From Pseudorhodobacter aquimaris (lineage in GTDB: Bacteria; Pseudomonadota; Alphaproteobacteria; Rhodobacterales; Rhodobacteraceae): DNA of 64,000 bases. How positions within the stretch are numbered: the stretch's first letter is position 1; every line of letters begins with the position of its first letter. Below, one piece after another: positions 46,848 through 57,471 of this stretch. Below the pieces are notes generated by a model. That model saw nothing but the letters and a program-made list of their open reading frames with translations, did not search any database and had not been told where the DNA came from. The stretch covers positions 62,001 to 126,000 of the forward strand of contig NZ_LGHS01000072.1 in assembly GCF_001202025.1 (NCBI RefSeq), written 5' to 3'. Position numbers and translations under genes: made by a program.

Positions 46848-47929
46848 CGATACAGCAATGAGACCCCATCTTGAAACAGATGTACCTTGTCCGGCTCTGC
46901 CGTCAGATGCACGGTCGTATGACGCAGGCCCGGATGAATCCCGGGCAGCTTGCACAAAAGCGGCGCGGTCCCTCCCTGCTGTTTGAAATAGAGCATCGTC
47001 ACCTCGCCCAAGGCCTCGGTAATCTCCACCTCGCCCGTGTAGAGCGGCGGGCCGTCGGTGGGGGTCAGGTCTTCGGGTCGCACGCCGATATTGACCCTTG
47101 CGCCCAAATCCTCGGCCAAGCTCGGCACAGCCGAGCGCGCCCTACCGCCGCCATCCAGGCGGACAACGGTTTGCGCCCCCGTCTGAACCACCTCCCCGGC
47201 CAAAAGATTCATCGCGGGTGAGCCGATAAACCGCGCGACAAATTCGTTCTTCGGCCGCAAATAAAGCTCTAGCGGAGGGCCAACCTGCGCAATCCCACCC
47301 TCGGCCAGCACAACGATGCGCGTGGCGAGGGTCATCGCCTCGACCTGATCATGGGTGACATAGATCATCGTCGTATCAGGCAACTGCTCTTTGATCCGGG
47401 CGATCTCTATCCGGGTCGCCACGCGCAGCCCCGCATCCAGATTGGACAGCGGCTCATCAAACAGAAAAACCTTGGGGTCACGTACAATCGCCCGCCCGAT
47501 TGCGACCCGCTGCCGCTGCCCGCCCGAAAGCGCGCTTGGCAATCGGTCGAGATAGGGCGCAAGCTGCAAGATCTGCGTCGCCTTACTCACGGCTGCGGCA
47601 ACCTCGGCCTTTGGTTTTTTGGCAATCTTGAGCGCGAATTCCATATTCTCGCGCACGGTCATATGCGGGTAAAGCGCATAGGATTGAAACACCATCGCCA
47701 CCCCACGCTGCGCGGGCGGCAGATCGTTCATCAACCGCCCCCCAATCGACAATTGGCCACTGTCGATCCGTTCCAGTCCCGCGATCATCCGCAGCAGGGT
47801 CGATTTGCCACAACCCGACGGGCCGACAATCACCACCAACTCCCCGCGCGCGATATCGAGGTTGAGATCCGACAAAACCTGCACATCGCCATAAGATTTC
47901 GAGATATTCACCAACTTTAGATCGGCCAT
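46844..47929 (-). CDS. aglK: alpha-glucoside ABC transporter ATP-binding protein (AglK-like)
   Basis: The 361-residue ATPase has Walker [42 protein letters not shown] and a C-terminal TOBE region ([15 protein letters not shown]). It is the last gene of an aglEFG-K operon, 24 bp after the permease AglG stop. In rhizobia the alpha-glucosidase gene aglA lies between aglG and aglK; here it is absent. AglK energises uptake of trehalose, maltose, sucrose or other alpha-glucosides. Confidence 0.88.
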   Translation of the reverse strand: MADLKLVNISKSYGDVQVLSDLNLDIARGELVVIVGPSGCGKSTLLRMIAGLERIDSGQLSIGGRLMNDLPPAQRGVAMVFQSYALYPHMTVRENMEFALKIAKKPKAEVAAAVSKATQILQLAPYLDRLPSALSGGQRQRVAIGRAIVRDPKVFLFDEPLSNLDAGLRVATRIEIARIKEQLPDTTMIYVTHDQVEAMTLATRIVVLAEGGIAQVGPPLELYLRPKNEFVARFIGSPAMNLLAGEVVQTGAQTVVRLDGGGRARSAVPSLAEDLGARVNIGVRPEDLTPTDGPPLYTGEVEITEALGEVTMLYFKQQGGTAPLLCKLPGIHPGLRHTTVHLTAEPDKVHLFQDGVSLLYR

Positions 47930-47953
47930 AATTCTTTCCTTTTCACCGCCGAC

Positions 47954-49075
47954 CTATTTCACCGATCCGGCCAAAAGACCCCGGACCAGATATTTCTGCA
48001 TGGTAAAGAACACCAGCAATGGCACCGCCATAGTGACAAAGGCCGACGCTGCCAGAATCTCCCACTCGCCACCATGCGCGCCCATCATGCCGCGCAGTTT
48101 TCCTGTCAAAACCAGCTGATCCGCAGAGCTGCCCAAAAAGACCAAAGCCACCAATAGGTCATTCCAGGTCCATAGGAACTGGAAAATCGCAAAACCGGCA
48201 AGGGCCGGCAAGGTCAGCGGCAAAACGATCCGCAGGAAAATCTGAAACTCGGGGATGCCGTCGATACGCGCACTCTCGATGATCTCTCTGGGCAGGGTGA
48301 TCATGTAATTGCGCAGCAGATATATCGCCAGCGGCAGGCCAAAACCCGTATGCGCCAGCCACACCCCGAGATAGCCTTTGCCGATGCCGATCTTGTTGTG
48401 AAACGTCAAAAGCGGGATGAACGCCATCTGCAAAGGCACCACCATAAGCCCGACCACAACAGCCATAACCAGCGCGCGGACCGGAAACCTCATCCACGCC
48501 AAGGCATAGGCCGCAAAACCCGCAATCAGCGTGGGGATCACCGTTGCCGGAATAGAGACCGTCAGCGTATTCAAAAACGCCTGTCCCATGCCTTCGGCCC
48601 CGATAACGCGGTCGAAATTGCCAAGGGTGAACTTTGCCGGGCTGACGGTGGTTGCAAATATCCGCATGCCTCGGGGGCCGGTCATCGGGGTTGTGGATGT
48701 GATGCTATAATCCCCGTTTCGGGTCAGTGTCACCGCCTCACCCCCCTGCGCAACTACCCGACGGCCAACGGCATATTCCGCTGGCGAACGGATGGATGTC
48801 CCAAAGGCAATCACCTCTCCCCCTGCTCCGTTAAATATATTCCCTTCAATGGTATATAATCCGTTCTTCACAATTGCCGTAGACGGGGGGGCCGCGCGGT
48901 ATTGACTGGAAACCTCGGCCGGGAACATGGCCCGCCACCAGCCCGAAGCGCTGATCTGATCGCGATCACGAAAGCTGGACACCAAAAGACCAAAGGTCGG
49001 GATGCTCCATAACAACACCAAGACAGCGGCGCAAAGATGGGTTGCGACGACCAGCCGCGATCGCGCCCCCGGCAT
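47954..49075 (-). CDS. aglG: alpha-glucoside ABC transporter permease (AglG-like)
   Basis: The 373-residue permease is longer than usual CUT1 subunits because it has a large periplasmic insert (about residues 45-150: SSQYRAAPPSTAIVKNGLYT through RIFATTVSPAKFTLGNFDRV). This is a known feature of AglG. The core has the coupling loop IIESARIDGIPEFQIFLRIVLPL. It overlaps aglF by one base at 49075 and forms the channel with AglF. Confidence 0.88.
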   Translation of the reverse strand: MPGARSRLVVATHLCAAVLVLLWSIPTFGLLVSSFRDRDQISASGWWRAMFPAEVSSQYRAAPPSTAIVKNGLYTIEGNIFNGAGGEVIAFGTSIRSPAEYAVGRRVVAQGGEAVTLTRNGDYSITSTTPMTGPRGMRIFATTVSPAKFTLGNFDRVIGAEGMGQAFLNTLTVSIPATVIPTLIAGFAAYALAWMRFPVRALVMAVVVGLMVVPLQMAFIPLLTFHNKIGIGKGYLGVWLAHTGFGLPLAIYLLRNYMITLPREIIESARIDGIPEFQIFLRIVLPLTLPALAGFAIFQFLWTWNDLLVALVFLGSSADQLVLTGKLRGMMGAHGGEWEILAASAFVTMAVPLLVFFTMQKYLVRGLLAGSVK

Positions 49076-50046
49076 CAGCGGACCTCCCGCAGGGTGTTGC
49101 GAATATTCCAGATCATAACCGGCGTCACCATCAGCATGATGACAATCGCCACCGTAGAGGCTCGCCCCGTATCATTGCCGCGAAACATCCAGTCAAACAT
49201 CAGATTGGCCAGTACCTGCGTGCCCCATTGGCCATTGGTCATGGTCAGGACAATATCAAAGACTTTCAGCACGGTGACGGTGATTACCGTCCAAACCACC
49301 AAGATCGTCCCCCCGATTTGTGGGATCTTGATCCTGAGGAACACCTGCACAGGAGAGGCACCGTCCAGCACGGCCGCCTCGACAATATCTTTTGAAATCC
49401 CGCGCAAGGCCGCAGTCAGGATCACCATCGCAAAGCCGGTCTGGATCCAGATCAGCACCACCATAAGCAAGACCGAGTTGAGGATCGGTGAGTCCAGCCA
49501 AACCTGCGCCTGCCCGCCCATCGCCGTCCAAACGGCATTGAGAAGGCCTATTTGTTCCTCTCCGTCGGGGCGATAGTCATAAACCAGCTTCCAGATCACA
49601 GCCGCCCCAATGAAGGAAATCGCCATGGGCATGAAAATCATCGCCTTGGCAAAATTTCCCCAACGGATACGGTCCGTCACACCCGCCGCTATCAGGCCCA
49701 AAACGGTAGAGGCCGCAGGCACAACCACAAGCCACATCAGGTTGTTGAGCATGCTTTCACGGAATTTCGCATCCTGCATCAACCAGAGATAATTCGCCGC
49801 TCCGACGAAATGATCGCCCTCGGCATCCATAAAGGACAAACAGAGGGTCACGAAAACCGGATAGAGCAGATAGAGCCCCATCAGCACCAAGGCCGGCAGC
49901 ATGAAAAGCCATGGCCGGATGTGATTGCACCGCAGCACATCAGCGCGACAGATCCGATCAAGCATCCGATTGGACAAGAAGTAATACCCCGTACAGCCAA
50001 AGACGCCGATCAATACCGTTACGGCCGTGGCCCCGACCTGTTCCAT
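49075..50046 (-). CDS. aglF: alpha-glucoside ABC transporter permease (AglF-like)
   Basis: The 323-residue membrane protein has an extra N-terminal helix (TAVTVLIGVFGCTGYYFLSNRML) before the usual start IRPWLFMLPALVLMGLYLLYPVF. Its coupling loop is IVEAAVLDGASPVQVFLRIKIP. These traits agree with AglF. It is 43 bp after the binding-protein gene and one base from aglG. Confidence 0.88.
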   Translation of the reverse strand: MEQVGATAVTVLIGVFGCTGYYFLSNRMLDRICRADVLRCNHIRPWLFMLPALVLMGLYLLYPVFVTLCLSFMDAEGDHFVGAANYLWLMQDAKFRESMLNNLMWLVVVPAASTVLGLIAAGVTDRIRWGNFAKAMIFMPMAISFIGAAVIWKLVYDYRPDGEEQIGLLNAVWTAMGGQAQVWLDSPILNSVLLMVVLIWIQTGFAMVILTAALRGISKDIVEAAVLDGASPVQVFLRIKIPQIGGTILVVWTVITVTVLKVFDIVLTMTNGQWGTQVLANLMFDWMFRGNDTGRASTVAIVIMLMVTPVMIWNIRNTLREVR

Positions 50047-50089
50047 GGCACCCCCTCTTCAGCCCTACGTTGGCAGACTGAAAGCCATC

Positions 50090-51442
50090 CTACTTGATGC
50101 TGTCCCATGTGCGTTGAATATCGGCCGCCACCGCAGCCGCCTCCTTGCCGGCGGCGTAATCCACCATCCCCGTCCAGAATGCACCAGCACCGATTGCCCC
50201 CGGCATAAGGTCCGAGCCGTCAAAACGGAATGTATCCGCCCCCAACAGGACATCCCCCATCTTGCGTGCTGTCATATCGCTATAGGTTTCCGGGTTAACC
50301 CCCTTGTGTGGTGTCAAAAAACCGGATTGTGCCATCCATATTTCATGTGCGATCGGGCTTTGCAGAAACCGCATGAAGGCCTTTGCGGCAGGGCTATCCT
50401 CGGTGATCACGAACAGGGTGCCGGAACCAAGCACCGGATTGCCTAGCGCCTTGCCTTCATAGGCAGGGAAGTAAAAGAAATCCGCATCTTGTCCCACCAC
50501 GGTGCCTTCAGAGAAAAAAGAGGGGATGAAGCTGGCCTGATGGTGCAGATAGCAAGCCGGAGGAGAGGTGAACAAACCCTTGACGCTATCGCGGAAATCC
50601 GTGGCGCCAACGGCCTCCACCCCCCCCGCCACATAGGCATCATTGCGCGCGAAGCTTCCGAAATCCTCAATCGCGGCAATCACTTTGGGGTCGTCAAACG
50701 GCATCTCATTGGCAACCCATGCGTCATAATCTTGCGGCGGGTTGTTACGCAGCATCAAATCCTCAACCCAGTCGGTCGCAGGCCACCCCGTCGCCTCGCC
50801 AGAGCCGAGCCCGATACACCATGGCGTTCCCCCATCTGCGATGATCTGATCACTCAGCGCCTTCAACCCTTCCATTGAATCGGGTACAGAATATCCGGCA
50901 TCTTCAAGGTTTTCAGGGACATACCAGACGAGGGATTTGACCTCGACCTTATAAAAGAACCCATAAAGCGCGGGCGTGCCATCCGGCCCCTCAAATGTCG
51001 CCAGATCGACCCAGGATTGCCCTGCGGCATAGTTTTCGCGCAGCCAATCCGCAGTCGTTGGCGGCAAAGGCGTCAGCTTGCCCCGCTTGGCCAGATCTGC
51101 CGCCAGCCCCGGCTGCGGGATAATCGCGATGCCCGGCGGAGAGCCTGCCTCGACATCAATCAGCACGCGCTGCTCCAGCCCGTCGCCACCGTAATATTCG
51201 ACCTCGGCACCCGTCGCCGCCTCAAAATAGGCGATCACACTTTCGAACAGCGCCTTGTCCACGCCCGCCCATGTGCCGTCGATTGTCAGCCGTTGACCCT
51301 GCAGATCGGTCGCTTTCAAGGCCTCATAACTGTCCCAATGAAAGCGCGCATCAACACCCGGCGCGAATTTCAGCTCCTCTGCCTGTGCAGCGCCTGCCAA
51401 AAGCGAAATCACAACTGCCCGCATAAGAAAGCTCGGTTTCAT
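50090..51442 (-). CDS. aglE: alpha-glucoside ABC transporter substrate-binding protein (AglE-like)
   Basis: The 450-residue periplasmic protein has a signal peptide (MKPSFLMRAVVISLLAGAAQA). The body with LTIDGTWAGVDKALFESVIAYFEAATGAEVEYYGGDG, GSGEATGWPATDWVEDLMLR and SVKGLFTSPPACYLHHQASFIPSFF is characteristic of AglE. GGAAGG lies ahead of the ATG at 51442. It is the first gene of the operon, divergent from glucokinase. Substrates of relatives include sucrose, maltose and trehalose. Confidence 0.9.
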   Translation of the reverse strand: MKPSFLMRAVVISLLAGAAQAEELKFAPGVDARFHWDSYEALKATDLQGQRLTIDGTWAGVDKALFESVIAYFEAATGAEVEYYGGDGLEQRVLIDVEAGSPPGIAIIPQPGLAADLAKRGKLTPLPPTTADWLRENYAAGQSWVDLATFEGPDGTPALYGFFYKVEVKSLVWYVPENLEDAGYSVPDSMEGLKALSDQIIADGGTPWCIGLGSGEATGWPATDWVEDLMLRNNPPQDYDAWVANEMPFDDPKVIAAIEDFGSFARNDAYVAGGVEAVGATDFRDSVKGLFTSPPACYLHHQASFIPSFFSEGTVVGQDADFFYFPAYEGKALGNPVLGSGTLFVITEDSPAAKAFMRFLQSPIAHEIWMAQSGFLTPHKGVNPETYSDMTARKMGDVLLGADTFRFDGSDLMPGAIGAGAFWTGMVDYAAGKEAAAVAADIQRTWDSIK

Positions 51443-51738
51443 CACTGCCCTTCCGGAAATTGCGCATAAGCGTCACAAAAATAACCCATGATTGCCACAG
51501 TCGGTGATTACCCTGTTTGTGTCAATCTCGGGTTGTATCGGAGCATCCTATAAATCAGCCATTTTCTTCTTATAAACGGACTATTTAGCGTTAGAACTTG
51601 AACAGTGTAAACATCCGGTTCAACCTATAAGAGCACAAAGCCCGGCACATACTTTAGTTGAAATCATCGCAGCACACCTCCAAGGCCCACCCCCAGCAGT
51701 TTGAAACGTTCCCGCCGTATCAAATCCAAGGATCTATC
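51443..51738. other. 296-bp divergent promoter region between aglE and glk
   Basis: No gene is seen. The A/T-rich middle contains three TATAA runs (51550-51630) and an inverted repeat TTGAAC (51598-51603) with GTTCAA (51618-51623) that could be an operator. The local LacI-type regulator aglR is not present in the window, so the controlling protein is unknown. Confidence 0.45.
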
Positions 51739-52674
51739 ATGCCCTTTCCCCTTTCCCTTGTTGCCGATATCGGCGGGACCAGCACATCTGTCGCGCTTGC
51801 AAAGGGGCCAGAGCTTTTGTCCGACACCATCCGCCATTTTCAAAACGCCGATTTTGCGGGGGTGGAGGCGCTCTTGCAAAGCTACCTGTCGGGTGCGGGG
51901 GATTTGGACGGGGCTTGCGTGGCTGTGGCGGGGCCGGTCAGGGGGGGGGTGGCAAATTTGACCGCTCTGGACTGGACCATAGATGAGGCGATGCTGAAAA
52001 ATGTGACCGGGGCGACAACGGTTGCGATTCTGAACGACCTTCAGGCACAGGGCCACGCCTTGGGACATATCGCGCCGGAAAAACTGCTGGCGGTGATCCC
52101 TGGACCCCTGCGTCCCGAAGAGGGAAGCCTGGTGGTCGGGGTTGGCTGCGGGTTCAATGCCGTGCCGGTATATGAAACATCCGCAGGCCGAATCATCCCC
52201 CCTTCGGAATGTGGCCATGCCCGCCTGCCGCTAAAGCTGACCGAAGATATAGAACTGGCGCAATATCTTCAGGAAACGGTCGGCTATGTGGCGGTTGAAG
52301 AGGTCTTGTCCCGTCGCGGCCTGGAACGGCTGGGTGCATTTGTATCTAATCGGCCATCCACCCCCAGGCTGGTCACGGCCGTGCCAATCCCGAAAAACGG
52401 CACCGAGAAGGCAGCGCAGCTTTTTGTCCGGCTGCTGGGGGCATATGTCGGTGATCTGGCGCTGACATATTCGCCCTTTGGCGGTATTTATCTTTGTGGC
52501 AAGCTGGCGCGGGAATTCGGCCCGCTTCTGGAAGGAAAAGGGTTTGAATCCGCCTTTGTGGACAAGGGTCCCTTTAGCTTGGACATGCGTAGGTTCGCCG
52601 TAAGGGCGATCATGGATAGCGATGCCATTTTAACGGGTTGCGCCGTTTACTTAAACGAAAACCTTCATACTTAA
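51739..52674 (+). CDS. glk: glucokinase
   Basis: Glucokinase phosphorylates cytosolic glucose at C6 with ATP. The 311-residue protein starts MPFPLSLVADIGGTSTSVALAKG with the phosphate-1 motif DIGGT. It shows VAGPVRGGVANLTALDWTIDE, the substrate region LNDLQAQGHAL, GVGCGFNAVPVY and PPSECGHARLP. It is convergent with pgm, with only 1 bp between stops, and divergent from the alpha-glucoside importer. The three units fit uptake and activation of glucosides. Confidence 0.92.
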   Translation: MPFPLSLVADIGGTSTSVALAKGPELLSDTIRHFQNADFAGVEALLQSYLSGAGDLDGACVAVAGPVRGGVANLTALDWTIDEAMLKNVTGATTVAILNDLQAQGHALGHIAPEKLLAVIPGPLRPEEGSLVVGVGCGFNAVPVYETSAGRIIPPSECGHARLPLKLTEDIELAQYLQETVGYVAVEEVLSRRGLERLGAFVSNRPSTPRLVTAVPIPKNGTEKAAQLFVRLLGAYVGDLALTYSPFGGIYLCGKLAREFGPLLEGKGFESAFVDKGPFSLDMRRFAVRAIMDSDAILTGCAVYLNENLHT

Positions 52675-52675
52675 G

Positions 52676-54352
<1,677 letters not shown>

Positions 54353-54420
54353 TTACGCGCATATTATCTGGCCCTGCAAGCCTGCCCGGGACAGTTCACG
54401 CTATGGCTGTAAATTCGATC

Positions 54421-54432
54421 TGATCTAGATCA
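54421..54432. promoter_or_regulatory. FNR-type palindrome upstream of the nsrR-like gene
   Basis: TGATCTAGATCA is a perfect 12-bp palindrome. Within CTGATCTAGATCAT it matches the TGAT-N4-ATCA core of FNR/FnrL boxes (consensus TTGAT-N4-ATCAA) with one mismatch at each outer base. It lies 56 bp before the nsrR-like ATG, a fitting place for control by oxygen. Confidence 0.5.
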
Positions 54433-54488
54433 TTGTCACGGCTTTATTGCCTGCCTAACCTCAAAAAAATTAGTGAGGGGCGGAGCGC

Positions 54489-54932
54489 ATGAGACTGACA
54501 GTACGAACCAATCTTGCCATGCGAACGTTGATGCATTGTGCGGTGAATGAAGGGCAGGTCGTACGCAAGCAAGAGGTCGCAAAAAGCTGTGACGCCTCGG
54601 AAAACCATTTGGCACAGGTCATTCACAAACTGGCACAGGCAGGGTTTATTACTACCGTGCGTGGCCGGAGCGGCGGACTGAAGTTGAGCCGCCCACCGGC
54701 CTCAATCCGCGTGGGTGAGGTTGTGCGCTGTTTTGAGGCCTCGGTGCCCTTTACCCAATGCATGGAAACCGATCCCCTCGCGGCTGCCAACTGCCCTCTT
54801 GTGGATGCCTGCCGCTTGAAATTCGCCTTTGGCACAGCACTAGAGGCCTTTTACGCCTCGCTTGATCGCCTGACACTTGTGGATCTGATCAAGGACAACA
54901 GCGGGTTAAGACGTATGCTGACCGTTGCCTGA
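54489..54932 (+). CDS. nsrR: Rrf2-family regulator, NsrR-like
   Basis: The 147-residue protein has a winged helix (MRLTVRTNLAMRTLMHCAVN, VVRKQEVAKSCDASENHLAQVIHKLAQAGF) and a C-terminal cluster of three cysteines at 91, 102 and 108, as expected for Fe-S cluster binding. NsrR senses nitric oxide and represses NO-detoxification genes. Start spacing to GAGGGG is good. No NO-reductase or flavohaemoglobin gene remains next to it; the downstream region is promoter-like DNA and an IS element. RirA or IscR branches are less likely from the Cys spacing. Confidence 0.78.
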   Translation: MRLTVRTNLAMRTLMHCAVNEGQVVRKQEVAKSCDASENHLAQVIHKLAQAGFITTVRGRSGGLKLSRPPASIRVGEVVRCFEASVPFTQCMETDPLAAANCPLVDACRLKFAFGTALEAFYASLDRLTLVDLIKDNSGLRRMLTVA

Positions 54933-54961
54933 TTGCGTATTGTTACAGTAACGTCACCGGG

Positions 54962-54984
54962 ACCGGCTGATATCGGCCGGTTTC
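54962..54984 (+). terminator. hairpin after nsrR
   Basis: ACCGGC (54962-54967) pairs with GCCGGT (54976-54981) and is followed by TTC, 30 bp after the nsrR stop. It is weak but well placed. Confidence 0.4.
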
Positions 54985-55121
54985 ACTGCGCTTTCGGCGG
55001 AATTCGCCCACAGGCCCTGCGATCCCCTTGCTGCGTCGCCATTCCATCCCTAGATCGCCCGGATCCTGCCATATTGCCGCCCCATCAATGTAGCAATTTC
55101 AGGAAAACTTTAATGATCTGG

Positions 55122-55135
55122 TTGTCGCAAGGCAA
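55122..55135. promoter_or_regulatory. orphan CRP/FNR-type (NnrR-like) box
   Basis: TTGTCGCAAGGCAA has the TTG-N8-CAA outer shape of CRP/FNR-family sites. Its TTGTC-N4-GGCAA form is close to NnrR/Dnr boxes that respond to nitric oxide. With the usual -41.5 spacing the transcript would begin near 55170 and reach the IS element after about 118 bp. Confidence 0.4.
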
Positions 55136-55287
55136 CCGTCACAGATGGAATGATCAATGTCGACCCCCTCGAACACGACCCTGTCAAACGGCACGCCCAC
55201 CCTGCAAACGCCCGCCCCGCAAACGCCAGACAGCACAAAGCAGAATCTACCAAAACAGGCTATCTTTCGTGACTGGGCCTCTATCTA

Positions 55288-55306
55288 GCAGGCAGCTGAA
55301 GAAGTC
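55288..55306 (+). repeat. left terminal inverted repeat of the IS
   Basis: GCAGGCAGCTGAAGAAGTC is the left end. The right end read in the opposite direction is GCAGGCTGCTGAAGAAGTC. Confidence 0.9.
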
Positions 55307-55367
55307 AGCCCTCGACCCGGTGTTAGGAACATGATTCACTCTTTGCACGACAAGGGTGGAGGTGATG

Positions 55368-56539
55368 ATGCGCGGGACGGACGAGACGAGCGGGTCGCTG
55401 TTCAGCTATGTCGATCTTGAAGAGCGCATCCCTGCGCGGCACCCGCTGCGCAAGATCCGGCGGGTGGTCAACGAGGCGCTGGCCAGTCTCGATGCCGAGT
55501 TCGAGGCGCTCTACACCGATTTTGGGCGCCCCTCGATCGCGCCGGAACGGTTGATCCGGGCGAGCCTGATCCAGATCCTGTTTTCGGTCCGCTCGGAGCG
55601 GCAGTTGATGGAACAGATGCAGTATACCTGATGTTCCGCTGGTTCGTGGGCCTCGGCATCGACGATCCCGTCTGGGTCCCGACGGTCTTCACCAAGAACC
55701 GCGACCGGCTGCTGAGCACCGAGATGTCGCGCAAGGTGATGACGGCGATCCTGGCGCATCGCGAAGTGGCGCCGCTGTTGTCGGACGAGCATTTCTCGGT
55801 CGATGGCACGCTGGTCAAAGCTTGGGCCTCGATGAAGAGTTTCCAGCCAAAACCGATGAGCACGCCGCCCGACGATGAAGGGCCAGGTGATCTGCCCGGA
55901 CCCGACACCGCCTCTGACAATCAAGCCGAACAAACCCAATCCGAGACCATCCCGATGCCCCGCCCCGCTCGCCAGAACCGCAACCCCGAAGTCGATTTCC
56001 GGGGCGAGAGGCGTTCCAACGCTACCCATGCCTCGACGACCGACCCGGAGGCGCGCCTCTACAAGAAGTCTCCCGGCACCGGGGCGATGCTGTGCTTCAT
56101 CGGGCATGCGCTGATGGAGAACCGTAATGGTCTGATCGTGCAGGGTGACCTGACCCAGGCGGACGGCCATGCCGAACGGCGCGCAGCATTGAACATGATC
56201 CACCGCCATTCCCCCGGGTCGACCCGACGTTTGACGCTCGGGGCCGACAAGGGGTTCGACGCGGCCGAGTTCGTCGCCGACCTGCGCCAGTCGTGTGTCA
56301 CGCCCCACGTCGCGCAGAAGTCACGACATTCAGCGATCGACGGCCGCACCACCCGGCACGAGGGCTATGCCCTTTCGATCAAGCACCGCAAGCGGATCGA
56401 GGAGGCCTTCGGCTGGGCCAAGACTGTCGGCGGAATGGCCCAGACCGTCTATCGCGGCGTCGAACGGGTGCGATCCCGCTTCATCCTGACGATGGCCGCC
56501 AACAATCTGGCCCGACTTCCACGGCTGCTGGCGGCATAA
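55368..56539 (+). pseudogene. IS5-family DDE transposase, frameshifted
   Basis: The N-terminal DUF772 part (LFSYVDLEERIPARHPLRKI, RSERQLMEQMQY) ends at a TGA (55629-55631). The catalytic part continues in the next frame from MFRWFVGLGIDDPVWVPTVF. It carries the DDE residues in HFSVDGTLVKAW, TLGADKGFDAAEF and RIEEAFGWAKTVGG. Restoring one A (TATACC to TATAACC at 55623-55628) rejoins the family sequence QYNLMFRWF. GGAGG ahead of the ATG at 55368 is the ribosome site. IS427-type IS5 elements use programmed frameshifting, but this position and lack of a slippery run argue against that here. Confidence 0.85.
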
Positions 56540-56635
56540 CATGACATACGGTATCAGGGCACGCATGCTTGCAACATGGAACGGCGCAACACGGAATGCC
56601 GACAGCCTCCGCAAGGGAAACCGTTCCGCCCCGCA

Positions 56636-56654
56636 GACTTCTTCAGCAGCCTGC
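56636..56654 (-). repeat. right terminal inverted repeat of the IS
   Basis: GACTTCTTCAGCAGCCTGC on the plus strand is the complement of the left end with one mismatch. Confidence 0.9.
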
Positions 56655-56690
56655 TAAGGGATGAATTGGATTATCCCGCCTGAGGAACCG

Positions 56691-57437
56691 TTAAGGAACT
56701 TGCCCTTCAGTCCCGTCCTTGGTCCATGCGCGCAGCAAATTGGCGCGCACGGGCGGGATCGCCGCGATCTCTACTGCGGTAAACACATGCATCCGGTCCA
56801 GATCCCGATCAAAGACAGCATGATCGCTGACCCAGCCCCCCATCGCCAGATAGCTGCGCAATAAAGGCGGCATCGTTGCCCTGACTTGCAGGGCATTCTG
56901 CCCGCGCCCCTCCAGTCCCAAAGCGAAATCAAACACCTCGCCCGCTTTGACACCGGGCCGCCATTGGGGCGGCGCTTGATGTGTAGTGTTTAGATAGGCG
57001 AAAGCATCCAGATGCGGTTCTGCCACCGCCCCCGTAAAAGAGGTGCAGCCAAACAAGACCGCGATCCCTTCCGCATCAACCCGCGCCGTAAGCCACGCCC
57101 AGGCTACCCGCAATATATCCGGGTCATGGCGCATCGGGTGGATGCAAAAGCGGCCCAGTTCCAGCAAAGGCCCCTGATAAAGAGCGAGTCGTTTCAGGTC
57201 ATAAAACTGCGCAGAATAGCTGTGCGATATATCGCTGGCTGCCATCGACAGCATCCGGAAACAACAAACCAGAGTGTCAGTGCCCGTATCCTCAACCAGA
57301 ACATGGGTGCAGCGTTGGTCGAAATTGTCTTGATCCGAGGGCCGGAAACAGAGCGCGCGTAATGCAAGGACACGGTCCAGATCATCTGGCCCCGCCGCTT
57401 CGCGGACCAAATAGCGCCCCTTGCGCAGCTGCCCCAC
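56691..57437 (-). CDS. olsB: ornithine-acyl[ACP] N-acyltransferase, OlsB-like
   Basis: OlsB links a 3-hydroxyacyl group to ornithine, the first step of ornithine-lipid synthesis. The 248-residue GNAT-fold protein has YLVREAAGPDDLDRVLALRALCFR, LVEDTGTDTLVCCFRMLSM, LELGRFCIHPMRHDPDILRVAW and the C-terminal PPLLRSYLAMGGWVSDHAVFDRDLDRMHVFTAV, all typical of OlsB. A GTG start at 57437 has AAGGAAG upstream. The usual partner olsA (acyltransferase for the second step) is not downstream; an IS lies there. A general N-acyl amino acid synthase is the alternative. Confidence 0.83.
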   Translation of the reverse strand: MGQLRKGRYLVREAAGPDDLDRVLALRALCFRPSDQDNFDQRCTHVLVEDTGTDTLVCCFRMLSMAASDISHSYSAQFYDLKRLALYQGPLLELGRFCIHPMRHDPDILRVAWAWLTARVDAEGIAVLFGCTSFTGAVAEPHLDAFAYLNTTHQAPPQWRPGVKAGEVFDFALGLEGRGQNALQVRATMPPLLRSYLAMGGWVSDHAVFDRDLDRMHVFTAVEIAAIPPVRANLLRAWTKDGTEGQVP

Positions 57438-57471
57438 CGCATCTTCCTTTGTTCAATATCCGGCTGTGGGT

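Larger units (their letters stand above)
54933..55287. other. 355-bp non-coding stretch between nsrR and the IS element
   Basis: It contains a terminator-like hairpin at 54962-54981, an NnrR-like box at 55122-55135 and a weak 43-codon frame (55157-55288) that would end at the IS boundary. I see no recognisable gene. It looks like the leftover promoter side of a locus whose downstream gene is now absent. Confidence 0.5.
55288..56654 (+). mobile_element. IS5-family insertion sequence, 1367 bp
   Basis: The element is bounded by near-perfect 19-bp inverted repeats (55288-55306 and 56636-56654, one mismatch) and flanked by a TA dinucleotide on both sides, in a YTAR-like context typical of IS5 targets. 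It carries one transposase gene interrupted by a one-base contraction. It is inserted between the nsrR promoter-like region and the 3' end of olsB, 36 bp past the olsB stop. Confidence 0.9.

Noticed and set aside
51598-51623. TTGAAC/GTTCAA inverted repeat as a definite agl operator
   Set aside because: Arms are only 6 bp with a 14-bp spacer, so chance occurrence is likely. Mentioned only as part of the promoter region.
55157-55288. 43-codon frame ending at the IS boundary as the start of an interrupted gene
   Set aside because: Joining the flanks across the TA duplication also gives a stop (TAA) at once, the ribosome site is poor, and the sequence is low-complexity Pro/Thr.
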